Shown piece after piece: positions 7,092 through 16,514 of a DNA stretch of 64,000 bases. This DNA is from Rhodothalassium salexigens DSM 2132 (GTDB taxonomy: Bacteria; Pseudomonadota; Alphaproteobacteria; Sphingomonadales; Rhodothalassiaceae), in contig NZ_SLXO01000009.1 in NCBI RefSeq assembly GCF_004341375.1, positions 62,001 to 126,000 on the forward strand. The letters run 5' to 3'. Position 1 is the stretch's first letter. Every line of letters begins with the position of its first letter. The translations under genes were made by a program, and so were the position numbers. The notes below the pieces were generated by a model that was not told the origin of the DNA, did no database searches, and saw only the letters and a list, made by a program, of their open reading frames with translations.

Positions 7092-8222
7092 TCAGGCGCC
7101 TTCGGGCGCGGTGTCGGTGGGCTGGTGGGTGAAGCCCTTGAGCGAGGCCATTTCCTCGGCGTCGCGCGGGATCTCCACCTCGGATTGCAGATAGACGCCG
7201 ATCAATTCGGCCAGCGAGCGCAGGGCGTGCAGGTGGATGCGCTCATAGCCGTGGCTGGCGTCGATGCCGAAAGCGGCCAGCGCCGTGCGCACATCGTTGC
7301 CGGCTTCAAGCGCGCTGGCGCTGTCCGAGCGATAGTAGCGGAACACGTCGCGCTGGTGGCGGATGTCGTGGGCGTTGCACAGGTCGATCAGCCGGTGGGT
7401 CAGGTGATAGTCAAACGGCCCGGTCTGATCCGCCATGGCGATGGTGACGCCGAATTCGCTGGAATTCTGCCCCGGTGCAGTGGTGCCATTGTCGATGGTG
7501 ACCATCGACGCGATGTCGTGGGTGAGCATGGACGAGGCGCCGACGCCCACCTCCTCGGCGATCGAGAACAGGAAATAGCTGTCCACCGGCGGCGTGATCT
7601 CGGCCTCGCGCAGCGCCTTGAGCGCCGCGAGCGCCACCGCAACCCCGGCCTTGTCGTCCAGATGGCGCGACACGATGAAGCCGTTTTCCAGCACCTCGGT
7701 ATTGGGGTCGATGGCGACGAAATCGCCCACATGGATGCCCAGATGCTCCAGATCCCGGCAGGTCTGGCCCGGCGCATCGACGCGCAGTTCCACATTGGCC
7801 CAGGCGATCGGCAGTTCGTCGATCTCGTCGTTGAACGTGTGACCCGACGCCTTCAAGGGCAGGATGGTGCCGCGATAGGCGCCCTTGTCGGAGAACAGCG
7901 TCACCCGTGCGCCCTCGGCGAAACGCGCCGACCAATGGCCGATCGGCACCAGTTCGAGCCGGCCATTGTCCTTCAACCGCTTCACCTGGGCGCCCAGGGT
8001 GTCCAGATGGCTGATGATCGCGCGCGCCGGGCGCGGCGCGTCGCCGGTCAGGCGCGCGCGAATGGCGCCCCGGCGGGTCAACTCGTAGGGCACGGCCAGC
8101 CGATCCAGTTCGGCACAGGTGCGGCGCACCACCTCGTCGGTGAAGCCGGTGGGGCTGGGGATCGCCAGCAGATCTTCAAGGATGCCGATCAGATAATCGG
8201 TGTCAATCTTGAGCCGGTCCAT
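7092..8222 (-). CDS. NAGGN osmoprotectant system M42-type peptidase
   Basis: 376 residues. Zinc aminopeptidase of the M42/M20 clan found beside the genes for N-acetylglutaminylglutamine amide. Metal ligands fit SHLDTLG (His72, Asp74), HLDDKAG and the AEEVGVG glutamates. Its role in the pathway is not settled; turnover of the dipeptide osmolyte is a reasonable guess. The start at 8222 is chosen because AAGGAG lies 8 bases upstream on the minus strand; longer in-frame reading to 8429 runs inside ngg. It overlaps the 3' end of ngg by 20 bases, so it is the third gene of the operon. Confidence 0.92.
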   Translation of the reverse strand: MDRLKIDTDYLIGILEDLLAIPSPTGFTDEVVRRTCAELDRLAVPYELTRRGAIRARLTGDAPRPARAIISHLDTLGAQVKRLKDNGRLELVPIGHWSARFAEGARVTLFSDKGAYRGTILPLKASGHTFNDEIDELPIAWANVELRVDAPGQTCRDLEHLGIHVGDFVAIDPNTEVLENGFIVSRHLDDKAGVAVALAALKALREAEITPPVDSYFLFSIAEEVGVGASSMLTHDIASMVTIDNGTTAPGQNSSEFGVTIAMADQTGPFDYHLTHRLIDLCNAHDIRHQRDVFRYYRSDSASALEAGNDVRTALAAFGIDASHGYERIHLHALRSLAELIGVYLQSEVEIPRDAEEMASLKGFTHQPTDTAPEGA

Positions 8223-10014
8223 GGCCGATGCTCCTTTTGCGGACGGGTTGCAGCCCACTGGGGATGGACTGCGGAAACAACAGATCGATAAAACGCTCGG
8301 CGGTCGGCTGGGGCTCGTGATTGGCGAGGCCGGGGCGTTCATTGGCCTCGATGACGATGTAATCGGGTCCGGCGGGGTCCGGCACGATGAAATCGAGCCC
8401 GACCACCGGAATGTCCAACGCCCGGGCACCGCGCGCGGCGGCGTCGACCAGCTTGGGGTGCAACTGGTCGGTGACGTCGTGGATGGTGCCGCCGGCGTGC
8501 AGATTGGCGGTGCGCCGCACGGTCAGCACCTGGCCCGCCGACAACGTGTCGTCAAGATCGAGCCCGGCGTCGGCGACGCAACGCTTGGTCTCCTTGTCCA
8601 GCGGGATCTTGGACTCGCCCCCGGTCGCCGCCGCCCGGCGCCGGCTCTGGCGGCGGATCAGGTCGCGCACGGTGCGCTGGCCGTCGCCCTGGATCTGCGG
8701 CGGGCGACGGATCGCCGCCGCCACCACCTTGAAGTCGATGACGATGACCCGCAGGTCGAAGCCGGCCATGAACTGCTCGATCAACACCCGCTCGTCGACC
8801 TTGCGCGCCGCCGCCACCGCCTTTTCCATCTCCTCAGCGCTGCGGATGTCCACCGCCACGCCCTGGCCCTGTTCGCCGTCGAGCGGCTTGACCACCACCG
8901 CCTCATAGCGTTCGAGAAATTCGGCATTGGCCTCGGCGTCGCCGGCCATCACCTGGGCCGGCACCAAAAGCCCCGCCTGCCCCAGAAGCCGCCGGGTCAC
9001 GCGCTTGTTGGCGCAGCGGCTCATGGCGATGGCGGTGGTCAGCTCGGTCAGGCTCTCCCGGCAGATGATCGACCGGCCGCCGTGGGACAGCCGGAAATAG
9101 CCCTCCTCGGCGTCCAGCACCTCGACGCTGATGCCGCGCCGGCGTGCCTCGTTGACCAGGATCATCGCATAAGGGTTGAGCTTGGCGCCGAAGGCGGGCC
9201 CGGCGAACAGCTTCTCGTTGATCGCGTTCTTGGTCTTGATGGCGAAATAGGGCAGCCGCTCGAAGCCGAGCTTCTCATAAAGCGCGATCGCCTGGGCGTT
9301 GTCGTGCATCACCGACAGGTCCATGAACGCGCAGCCCCGGGCCTGGAAGTGCTCGGCCAGTTGGCGCACCAGTTGCTCGCCGATGCCGGCGTGGGGCGAC
9401 TGGGCATCGACCGCCAGACACCAGAGCGACGAACCGCCGGCCGGGTCGTTATAGGCGCGGCCATGGTCGACGCCCATGACCGTGCCGACGATCTCACCGG
9501 TTCGGTTGTCCTGGGCGACGAAATGGCTGAGCGCGCGCGCGTCGCCCTCGGTCCAGTAGAAGTCGGGGTCGACCTCGACCATGTTGCGCTCGGCATAGAT
9601 GCGGTTGACCGCCACCGCGTCCTCGCGGGTCGACAGCCGGCGGATGTGAAAGCCGCGCGGCCGTCGCTTGGTCCGGCGATAATTGTAGGGATAGAGCCGG
9701 TAGGTGTTCGACGGGTCCAGGAACAGGTCCTGCGGCGCGTAGGACAGCACCACATGGGGTTCCTGCACATAAAAGGCGATGTCGCGGCGCTGCGGTTTTT
9801 CCTCCAGCAGGATATCGGTCAAGGCCCGGGTGTCGTCGAAAGTGTTGGCGAACACCAGCCGCCCCCAGCCGCAGTCGACCACCGCATTGGCGTGCGGCCC
9901 GCCGCGGCTGCCCTCGGCGCCCTCGACGCCGGGCTTGAGCGATTGACGGCGCAGTTTTTCGAGCCGATAGGCGGATGCGCCCTGGCCCTTACGGCTATGA
10001 TCCCGTCCGGTCAT
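8203..10014 (-). CDS. ngg: N-acetylglutaminylglutamine synthetase (GNAT plus ATP-grasp)
   Basis: 603 residues. Joins and N-acetylates two glutamines to give N-acetylglutaminylglutamine, the precursor of the compatible solute NAGGN used under osmotic stress. Domain order: an N-terminal region of about 95 residues, a GNAT acetyltransferase domain (about 97-245, with AGIGEQLVRQL as the acetyl-CoA loop and ALYEKLGFE), then an ATP-grasp ligase domain (about 295-595, with KRVTRRLLGQAG, VVKPLDGEQGQG and EANERPG). It starts 3 bases after the asnO stop. The length and architecture fit the family well. Confidence 0.95.
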   Translation of the reverse strand: MTGRDHSRKGQGASAYRLEKLRRQSLKPGVEGAEGSRGGPHANAVVDCGWGRLVFANTFDDTRALTDILLEEKPQRRDIAFYVQEPHVVLSYAPQDLFLDPSNTYRLYPYNYRRTKRRPRGFHIRRLSTREDAVAVNRIYAERNMVEVDPDFYWTEGDARALSHFVAQDNRTGEIVGTVMGVDHGRAYNDPAGGSSLWCLAVDAQSPHAGIGEQLVRQLAEHFQARGCAFMDLSVMHDNAQAIALYEKLGFERLPYFAIKTKNAINEKLFAGPAFGAKLNPYAMILVNEARRRGISVEVLDAEEGYFRLSHGGRSIICRESLTELTTAIAMSRCANKRVTRRLLGQAGLLVPAQVMAGDAEANAEFLERYEAVVVKPLDGEQGQGVAVDIRSAEEMEKAVAAARKVDERVLIEQFMAGFDLRVIVIDFKVVAAAIRRPPQIQGDGQRTVRDLIRRQSRRRAAATGGESKIPLDKETKRCVADAGLDLDDTLSAGQVLTVRRTANLHAGGTIHDVTDQLHPKLVDAAARGARALDIPVVGLDFIVPDPAGPDYIVIEANERPGLANHEPQPTAERFIDLLFPQSIPSGLQPVRKRSIGHGPAQD

Positions 10015-10017
10015 CGC

Positions 10018-11802
10018 TCAGCCCAGATGGGTCTGGAGCCACAACTCCAGCAGCCCGATTTGCCAGAGTTTGGACCCGCGCAAGGGCGTGATGTGCGCTT
10101 GCGGGTCGGCGAGCAGCGTGTCCACATAGTCGCGCTGGAACAGCCCGCGCTCGCGCGCCGCCTGCGACGTGACCGCGTCGCGGACCAGCGCCAGATAATC
10201 GCCTTGCAGATATTTCAGCGCCGGCACCGGGAAATAGCCCTTCGGCCGGTCGATCACCGCAGCCGGGATCACCTGGCGCGCCGCTTCCTTGAGCGCGTAC
10301 TTGCCGCCCTCGGCCACCTTGTGTTCGGCCGGCATGGCCGCCGCCATCTCGACCAGTTCATGGTCGAGGAACGGCACCCGCGCTTCGAGCCCCCAGGCCA
10401 TGGTCATGTTGTCGACCCGCTTGACCGGGTCGTCCACCAGCATGATCTGGGTGTCGAGGCGCAGCGCCTTGTCGATGGCACGGTCGGCGCCGGGCTTGTC
10501 GAAATGCTCGGCGATGAAGGCGCGGGCATGGTCGGTGCCGCCATTGAGGAAGCGCGGGTCGAGCGTGCGCGCCATTTCCTCGGCGTCGCGGTCGCAGAAC
10601 ACCTGCGCGTAGGCGCTGGCTGCGTCATTAGCGGCGGTGTCCATCAGCGGCGGATACCAGTGATAGCCGGCGAACACCTCGTCCGCGCCCTGCCCGCTTT
10701 GCACCACCTTGACCTCTTTCGAGACCTCTTCGGACAGCAGGAAGAAGCCGATGGCGTCGTGGCTGACCATCGGTTCGTTCATCGCCGCGATGCACTTCTT
10801 GAGCGCCGGCAAGGCGCGCGTGCTGTCGATCTGGATCTTGTGGTGGCGGGTGGCGAAATGCTCGGCGACGATGTCGGAATATTCGAACTCGTCGCCCTTT
10901 TCCTGGCCGACGCTCTCGAAACCGATCGAGAAGGTGTTGAGCCCGGTCTGCCCGGCCTCGGCCAGCAGGCCGACGATCAGCGAACTGTCGACGCCGCCCG
11001 ACAGCAGCACACCCACCGGCACATCGGCGACCAGCCGGCGCTCGACCGCGCGGCGCAGCGCCGCCAGCGTGCGGTCGCGCCAGTCCTCGAAGCCCAACCC
11101 GGCGTCGCCCGCGGCCGGCCCATAGGACAGGTCCCAATAGCGCCGCTCGCGCCGGGTGCCGTCGGGCTCGACCACCATGAGCGTCGCCGGCGGCAACTTG
11201 CGCACCCCCTTCAGGATCGTGCGCGGCGCCGGCACCACGGCGTGGAAGCTCATATAGTGATGCAGCGCCACCGGGTCGATGTCGCGGTCCACGTCGCCGG
11301 CCTTCACCAGCGCCGGCAAGGCCGAGGCAAAGCGCAGCGTGCCCGGCGCCTCGGCATAGTAAAGCGGCTTGATGCCCAAGCGGTCGCGGCCCAACACCAC
11401 GCGGCCGGTGTCCTGTTCGTGGATCGCAAAGGCGAACATGCCGTTCAGCCGCTGGACCACATCCTCGCCCCACTGGCGATAGCCCTTGAGGATCACCTCG
11501 GTGTCGCTGGTCGAAAAGAAGCGATGGCCGGCGGCCTCCAACTCGGCGCGCAGGTCGGGATAATTGTAGATGCAGCCGTTGAACACCATGGCGAGGCCCA
11601 GATGGCTGTCAATCATCGGCTGGCTGCCGGCGTCGGTCAGGTCGATGATGCGCAACCGCCGGTGGCCGAAACAGACCCGGCCATGCTGCCACAGCCCTTC
11701 GCCGTCGGGCCCGCGCGGCGCCTGTGTCTCACTCATCCGGGCCACCAGACCCGCGTCGGCCATCCGGCCGTCGAACCGCACCTCACCTGCTATGCCGCAC
11801 AT
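10018..11802 (-). CDS. asnO: N-acetylglutaminylglutamine amidotransferase (asparagine synthase-like)
   Basis: 594 residues. Glutamine-dependent amidotransferase that amidates the C-terminus of N-acetylglutaminylglutamine to give NAGGN. The N-terminal Ntn glutaminase domain starts MCGIAGE; Cys2 is the nucleophile and must be exposed. Two ATGs lie in frame (11808 and 11802); the second is preferred because it places Cys at position 2 and sits about 6 bases after AGAGG. The synthase domain has the PPi-loop SGGVDSS (about residues 269-275). It is first in the operon asnO-ngg-peptidase. I see no convincing osmoregulated promoter in the 270 bases upstream, which are GC-rich and hold three loose copies of ACCGGGGCG. 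Confidence 0.95.
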   Translation of the reverse strand: MCGIAGEVRFDGRMADAGLVARMSETQAPRGPDGEGLWQHGRVCFGHRRLRIIDLTDAGSQPMIDSHLGLAMVFNGCIYNYPDLRAELEAAGHRFFSTSDTEVILKGYRQWGEDVVQRLNGMFAFAIHEQDTGRVVLGRDRLGIKPLYYAEAPGTLRFASALPALVKAGDVDRDIDPVALHHYMSFHAVVPAPRTILKGVRKLPPATLMVVEPDGTRRERRYWDLSYGPAAGDAGLGFEDWRDRTLAALRRAVERRLVADVPVGVLLSGGVDSSLIVGLLAEAGQTGLNTFSIGFESVGQEKGDEFEYSDIVAEHFATRHHKIQIDSTRALPALKKCIAAMNEPMVSHDAIGFFLLSEEVSKEVKVVQSGQGADEVFAGYHWYPPLMDTAANDAASAYAQVFCDRDAEEMARTLDPRFLNGGTDHARAFIAEHFDKPGADRAIDKALRLDTQIMLVDDPVKRVDNMTMAWGLEARVPFLDHELVEMAAAMPAEHKVAEGGKYALKEAARQVIPAAVIDRPKGYFPVPALKYLQGDYLALVRDAVTSQAARERGLFQRDYVDTLLADPQAHITPLRGSKLWQIGLLELWLQTHLG

Positions 11803-12076
11803 ACACATCCTCTCTTCGCCGCAGCGTCCATGGCCGCGCGATGTTGCAAATCCGAGCCCTTAGCATGGGGACCGAACGGCGACAAAGCAACCCGACAGGG
11901 TTGTGGCACGGCCGTGCCCCCGACGTCGCCCGGCGACATCCCCCGGGCCGCGACCGGGCCGGGGTTGATGGCGGCAGGGCGCGGGAACCGGGGCGTGCGT
12001 ACCCGAGCGTGGGCGTCGCAGTACGAGCACCGGGGCGTTAGCGCCGGGACGACCGCACCGGGGCGACCGGAGCGCG

Positions 12077-13390
12077 CTATTCCGCAGCGTGTCGATCGCG
12101 GATCGCACCGTCTGGGGCGTCGGCGGCGTCGCCCTGCCCGACGCCCTCGTCGCCGTCTTCGGCCTCGTCGTCGCCATAGGGGCTCAGTTCATAGGCCATG
12201 GGCGTGGTGCGCGGCGCCAAGTGGAAATCGACCTTTTCGTCGTCGTCGATCGGCGCGCGGGTGGCGATCATGATGACCGCCGCGGCGGCGGCCAGCCCGT
12301 GGATCAGCGAGGTGAACAGGAACAGCGCCGAGGCGTCGAGGAACGCGATCGCCGTCGCGGCCAACAAGGGCCCGGTCAGCGCGCCGACGCCGGTCAGGAA
12401 CAGAATGCCGGTGCCGGTGTCGACGATACCGTCGGCGTCGGTCCAGTCGATGGCGTGGGCGGCGCTGATCGGATAGAGCGGGAAGGCGAAGGCGCCGAAA
12501 GCGAACACCGCCGCCAGCGTCGGGATCAAGGCGGTGGCCGGCCCCATGCGCAGGAACGTCCCGGCGACCGCGGCCCCCACCAGACACAAGATGATCACCC
12601 GGCGTCGGTCGATGGCGTCCGACAGCCGGCCGAGCGGCCACTGGAACAACGCCCCGCCGGTGATGGTGATCGCCAGGAACAGACTGACCCCGCCGGTGCC
12701 GAGCCCGATCGCCTGGGCATACACCGGTGCCAGTCCCCAGAACGCGCCGGTGGTGATGCCGCCGGCGAGCGCGCCGATCACCGAGACCCGCGGCAGACCG
12801 GTCAAGGTGGCGAGTTTGAAGCCGCCATGGGGGCGCTGCACCGGCGTGATCTGCCGGGTCAGCGCCACCGGCACCGCCGCCAGCGAGACCAACAGCGCCG
12901 ACAGGATAAACAACTCATAGCCGCGCGGGTCGTAGACATTGATCAGCAACTGCCCCGCCGCCATCATCACCAGATTGATGATGGTATAGATCGACAGGAT
13001 ACTGCCGCGCGAAGCGTTGTCGGCGCGTTCGTTTAGCCAGCTTTCCACCACCAGATAGATGCCGGCCAGAAAGACCCCGTAGAACACTCGGAGCGCGATC
13101 CACAACCAAGGGTGCAGGAGTAAGGCATAAGCCAGCGTCACCGCACAGAGCAGCGCGGTCATCGCGGAATGGGTGCGGACATGGCCGACGCTCGACACCA
13201 GAAACGGTACGAACAGGCTGCCGATCAGGATACCGGCGAAATAGGCTGACCCCAAGGCGGCGATCTCGACGGTGGAGAAACCCGCCAGATCGCCGCGCAC
13301 CGGCAACAGCACGGATTGCAGGCCATTGCCGGTCAACAGGATCGCGGTCGCCAACAACAAGGCGGTGATGGAAACGAGCAGACGGGTCAT
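12077..13390 (-). CDS. MFS transporter (YcaD-like)
   Basis: 437 residues. Major facilitator permease in the inner membrane with about twelve hydrophobic segments, in two halves separated by a central loop near residues 185-205. The cytoplasmic motif GRLSDAIDRRRV between helices 8 and 9, and GSAYFAGILIGS in helix 2, fit the YcaD/drug-exporter-like group. The C-terminal tail of about 50 residues is hydrophilic and strongly acidic. The start ATG at 13390 follows a GGGGGG-rich ribosome site; a longer frame to 13450 lacks one. It stands alone between the NAGGN operon and an exonuclease gene. The substrate is unknown. Confidence 0.9.
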   Translation of the reverse strand: MTRLLVSITALLLATAILLTGNGLQSVLLPVRGDLAGFSTVEIAALGSAYFAGILIGSLFVPFLVSSVGHVRTHSAMTALLCAVTLAYALLLHPWLWIALRVFYGVFLAGIYLVVESWLNERADNASRGSILSIYTIINLVMMAAGQLLINVYDPRGYELFILSALLVSLAAVPVALTRQITPVQRPHGGFKLATLTGLPRVSVIGALAGGITTGAFWGLAPVYAQAIGLGTGGVSLFLAITITGGALFQWPLGRLSDAIDRRRVIILCLVGAAVAGTFLRMGPATALIPTLAAVFAFGAFAFPLYPISAAHAIDWTDADGIVDTGTGILFLTGVGALTGPLLAATAIAFLDASALFLFTSLIHGLAAAAAVIMIATRAPIDDDEKVDFHLAPRTTPMAYELSPYGDDEAEDGDEGVGQGDAADAPDGAIRDRHAAE

Positions 13391-13628
13391 GGCAGCCCCC
13401 CTTTTCACCAGACACAACTCGGGCGGCCGATCGCACCGAACCAATGCCATCTAACTGTGACCGAAGCCGGTTTCCAGAGGATGAAGACACGAAGAACAAA
13501 AAAGGACGGCCCGCGGGCTCTTTTCCCGGTCGATCGGTCGAGAGCGGGCGCCGGCGGCCGGACCGGGAAGACCGGACAAGACGATGCGGGGCCAGGAGAC
13601 AGACCGACAAGCCGTCGGCACAGCGCGC

Positions 13629-14294
13629 TTATGACAGAAACCGTTTGAGCAGCGGCGCGTCACCGGCATGGGCCACCTGGGCCAGGAACAATTCGGCGCA
13701 CGCCAGCGCATCCGACAGCGCATGATGGGCGCGGTAGCGCGGCAAGCCATAACGCCGGCGCACCGCGTCGAGGCGCAGACCGCCCTGCCCGGTGCCGCCA
13801 TCGCGGCGCTGCGCGGGGCGGCGCTGTTCGACCGTCAACGTGTCCACCACCGGTGCCTTGAAGCGCTCGCCATAGAGCCGGCGGCACGCTCGATCCAGAA
13901 ACGCCCGTTCCAACGCCGCGCCATGGGCGATCAGCGCCTTGCCGGCCAACGCCTCCCACAGGTGGTCGAGCGCCACCGGCAGCGGCACGCCCTCGGCCAG
14001 ACGATCATGGCCAAGGCCGTGGATCGTCGCCCCGGTTTCGGCGGGCAGCGCCGCGTCGTCGGGCCGCACCACCTGGTGAAAGGCGGTGCCCACCTCCACC
14101 AACCCACGGCGCACCTCGACCGCGCCGATCGACAGGATCATGTCGCTGCGCGCCTTGAGCCCGGTGGTCTCCAGATCGATGGCCAACAGCGCGGCGTCGC
14201 GCACCGGCAGCCGGGGCGACGGCCGCGGGGCGGTCAGAAACCGCTCGAACGCCGGGCTCGGCACCCGGATCGGCTTATGCCGTGCCATGCCCAT
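13629..14294 (-). CDS. 3'-5' exonuclease, DnaQ/DEDDh type
   Basis: 221 residues. DEDDh-fold exonuclease like the DNA polymerase III epsilon subunit. ExoI motif AIDLETTGL (Asp40, Glu42), the middle ATIHGL and HGAALERAFLD segments, and the ExoIII HHALSDALA (His and Asp) supply the metal-binding and catalytic residues. It begins 12 bases after the CBS/nucleotidyltransferase gene, a pairing common in proteobacteria. Alternative starts at 14294 and 14288 (MGMARH) cannot be separated. The downstream 230 bases have no gene; a T-run around 13500 on the minus strand may end transcription. Confidence 0.92.
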   Translation of the reverse strand: MGMARHKPIRVPSPAFERFLTAPRPSPRLPVRDAALLAIDLETTGLKARSDMILSIGAVEVRRGLVEVGTAFHQVVRPDDAALPAETGATIHGLGHDRLAEGVPLPVALDHLWEALAGKALIAHGAALERAFLDRACRRLYGERFKAPVVDTLTVEQRRPAQRRDGGTGQGGLRLDAVRRRYGLPRYRAHHALSDALACAELFLAQVAHAGDAPLLKRFLS

Positions 14295-14306
14295 GGCCCG
14301 CTCCCG

Positions 14307-16190
14307 TCAACTCATGATCCCGCGCGCGAACTTGAACCCGATGGCGTTCTGCGCCTGCCGGATCAGTGCGAAGGCGTCGCGCAGATGGTCGCGCTCGAAC
14401 CGGCTCAAGGCGCCGGGGCTGACAAAATTGTCCGCCGTCTCGCCGGCGCGCACCTGGGCCGCCTGGTGTTTGAGCCGCACGCCGGCGACGAAATCCCAGG
14501 CGTCGGTCAGGTCGGCACCATCCGACGCCGCCAACAGCCCCGCCGATACCGCCGCTGCCAACCGCTCGCGCGTGTTGACCGTCGGGCTGCCGCTGGCCAG
14601 CGCATAGACCCGCGCGATGTCGGTGATCGGCATGATGCCCTGGCGCTTGAGGTTGAGGCTGTCCTTATGTTCCTTGTCCTTGATCAGCACCAGCTTGCGG
14701 AAGAAGCCGAGCGGTACCGAGGCGCGCAGCGCGTCCTGGGTCATGTGGGCCAGGAAGATGGTGTCGCCATGGGCCAGGCCCAGCACATGGTCGCGCAACC
14801 GGGCCATCAGGGCGACCTCGCCGTGGACCGCGCGATGGTCGAAAAAGATGGTCGCGTTCATGATCGACTTGGGCTCGGGCTCGGTGATCCAGCGCGCAAA
14901 GGTCCGCTGCCAGCCGGACAAGGGCAGCCGCCAGTCCGGGTTCGACGCCATGATGCCCCCCTTGCAATAGGGGTATCCCGCCGCGTCGAGCCCGTCGCAG
15001 ATCCGCCGGCCCAGCGCCTCGAAATAGCCGCCATGGGCCCGGACGTCATAGGCGTCGTCGATCAGCAGGCCATTGTCCTGGTCCGAACGCGCGCTCTGGT
15101 CCTCGCGCGCCAGCGAGCCGAACACCAACAGCGCATAAGGCACCGGCGGCGGCCCCAATTCGGCCTCGGCCAGTTGCGCCAGCCGGCGGTGCACCGCCTC
15201 GCCGATGCTGGACACGAAGTGACCGACCGCCTGGGGCGGCGCCCCGGCCTCGACCAGGGCCAGCAGGCTGGCACCGGTGGCGCGCGCCGCCTCGGCCACG
15301 GCGGCGGGGTCCTCGGCCTTCTCGATCCGGGCGGTGACATAGAGCGCCTGGCCGCTCAACTGGCTGAGCAGGTCGTTGGCGCTGATCACCGCCACCGGGT
15401 CGGCGTCGGCGTCGACCACCGGGATATGGTGGATGTTGCGCTTGGTCATCGCCAGCAGCGCTTCAAGCGCCGTCGCCTCGGCCGCCATGGTCACCGGTTG
15501 CGGCGTCATCACCTCGGCCACCGGCCGGTCGAGCGCCAGCCCCTTGCCGACCACGCGGCGGCGCAGATCCTTGTCGGTGAAGATGCCGGCCAGCGCGCCG
15601 TCGGCGTCGGTGACCAGCATGGTCGACACGTCGGCGGCGGCCATCCGACGGGCGACCTCGGCCACCGGGGTGTCGCCCCCGCACGCCACCACCGCCCGGC
15701 GCGGGCCCAGATCGCCGACCCGCGCGCTGACCAGACGGGTCTCGTCATGGCCCAGATGGTGCCGGTGGAAGCTCTCCATCGCGGCGCGCAACCGATCCGC
15801 CTCGGCCATGGCGAAGTAGCGCGCGACCATCGGCTCCTCGTCGATCAACCGGCGGAACACCGCCGCGTCCAGGCAGATCAACAGCGTGTCTTCCAAGGCG
15901 CGCACAGAGTTGCGCGTGACCCCGTCGCGCAGCAGCGACCGATAGCCGAAATACTCGCCCTCGACCAGCCGGCTGGTCAGGTCGGTGCCGCCCTCGCGCA
16001 CCTCAACCGCGCCCGAGCGGACCATGAAGAAGGTGTCGTTGCGCGCCCCGGCGTCTAGGATCAGCGCCCCCTTGCGCTCGTAGCGCAGCCGCAGCACCCG
16101 GGCGATTGCGCGCAGACGCTCGCCGGGCAGCGCGTCGAACGGCCGATGCTGGGCCAGGAAATCATGCACCTCCAGCAATTCGACATCCAT
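14307..16190 (-). CDS. Cyclic-nucleotide-binding/CBS domain protein with DUF294 nucleotidyltransferase-like domain
   Basis: 627 residues, cytoplasmic. Domains in order: a cNMP-binding beta-barrel (about 10-125, with VRSGAVEVREGG and GEYFGYRSLL), two CBS modules (about 155-275, with STMLVTDADGALAGIFTDKDL and HIPVVDADADPVAVISANDL in shorter form), a DUF294 putative nucleotidyltransferase domain (from about 340, with FGSLAREDQSARSDQDNG in the catalytic loop), and a C-terminal helical substrate-binding domain. The architecture resembles GlnD-like signal enzymes, and such genes often sit beside acetate symporters and a DnaQ exonuclease; only the exonuclease is present here. The start at 16190 follows AAAGGTGG. 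Reading frame continues upstream to 17654, but that part lies over other genes and is rejected. Confidence 0.92.
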   Translation of the reverse strand: MDVELLEVHDFLAQHRPFDALPGERLRAIARVLRLRYERKGALILDAGARNDTFFMVRSGAVEVREGGTDLTSRLVEGEYFGYRSLLRDGVTRNSVRALEDTLLICLDAAVFRRLIDEEPMVARYFAMAEADRLRAAMESFHRHHLGHDETRLVSARVGDLGPRRAVVACGGDTPVAEVARRMAAADVSTMLVTDADGALAGIFTDKDLRRRVVGKGLALDRPVAEVMTPQPVTMAAEATALEALLAMTKRNIHHIPVVDADADPVAVISANDLLSQLSGQALYVTARIEKAEDPAAVAEAARATGASLLALVEAGAPPQAVGHFVSSIGEAVHRRLAQLAEAELGPPPVPYALLVFGSLAREDQSARSDQDNGLLIDDAYDVRAHGGYFEALGRRICDGLDAAGYPYCKGGIMASNPDWRLPLSGWQRTFARWITEPEPKSIMNATIFFDHRAVHGEVALMARLRDHVLGLAHGDTIFLAHMTQDALRASVPLGFFRKLVLIKDKEHKDSLNLKRQGIMPITDIARVYALASGSPTVNTRERLAAAVSAGLLAASDGADLTDAWDFVAGVRLKHQAAQVRAGETADNFVSPGALSRFERDHLRDAFALIRQAQNAIGFKFARGIMS

Positions 16191-16514
16191 CGCGCCACCT
16201 TTTCGATCATACCCGGACCGCCACCGCATGAGCTTAGCCCCCGCCATCGCCGGGCGAAAGCCATATGCGGGACCCAGCATCCCGATCGCCGTCATGGCCC
16301 GACCCCGGTGCCATGACCGCCGGGGCCAGGACGCCCGGGCCGGGGCCGGCCGAATGCCAGGCCGACGTCCCGCCGGTCGGTTTAGGCTTTCGGTTGGCGC
16401 GGGGATTTGGCAATCTCTTGATATTACCGCGAACGGAAACTGTTTGCGGCAGAGCCCGTCGGCGATGCGCCCATCGCCCGCCGCCGAGGGAGCCAAATCA
16501 TAAGAGAGGGGAGC
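16191..16514. other. Intergenic region between divergent genes
   Basis: 324 bases with no gene. It should carry promoters for the DUF294 gene (leftward) and the DUF2189 gene (rightward). One imperfect hairpin, CCGCGAAC-N7-GTTTGCGG, lies at 16427-16449 (one mismatch); it could be an operator, but nothing else supports this. Confidence 0.6.

Noticed and set aside
11986-12070. Three copies of ACCGGGGCG upstream of asnO
   Set aside because: Spacing is irregular (about 43 and 30 bases) and such words are common in GC-rich spacers.
8200-12273. Open plus-strand frame of over 1300 codons opposite the NAGGN operon
   Set aside because: Antisense shadow of well-identified genes; no domain or ribosome site.
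16427-16449. Imperfect inverted repeat as an operator
   Set aside because: One mismatch, no regulator gene adjacent, and chance occurrence is plausible.
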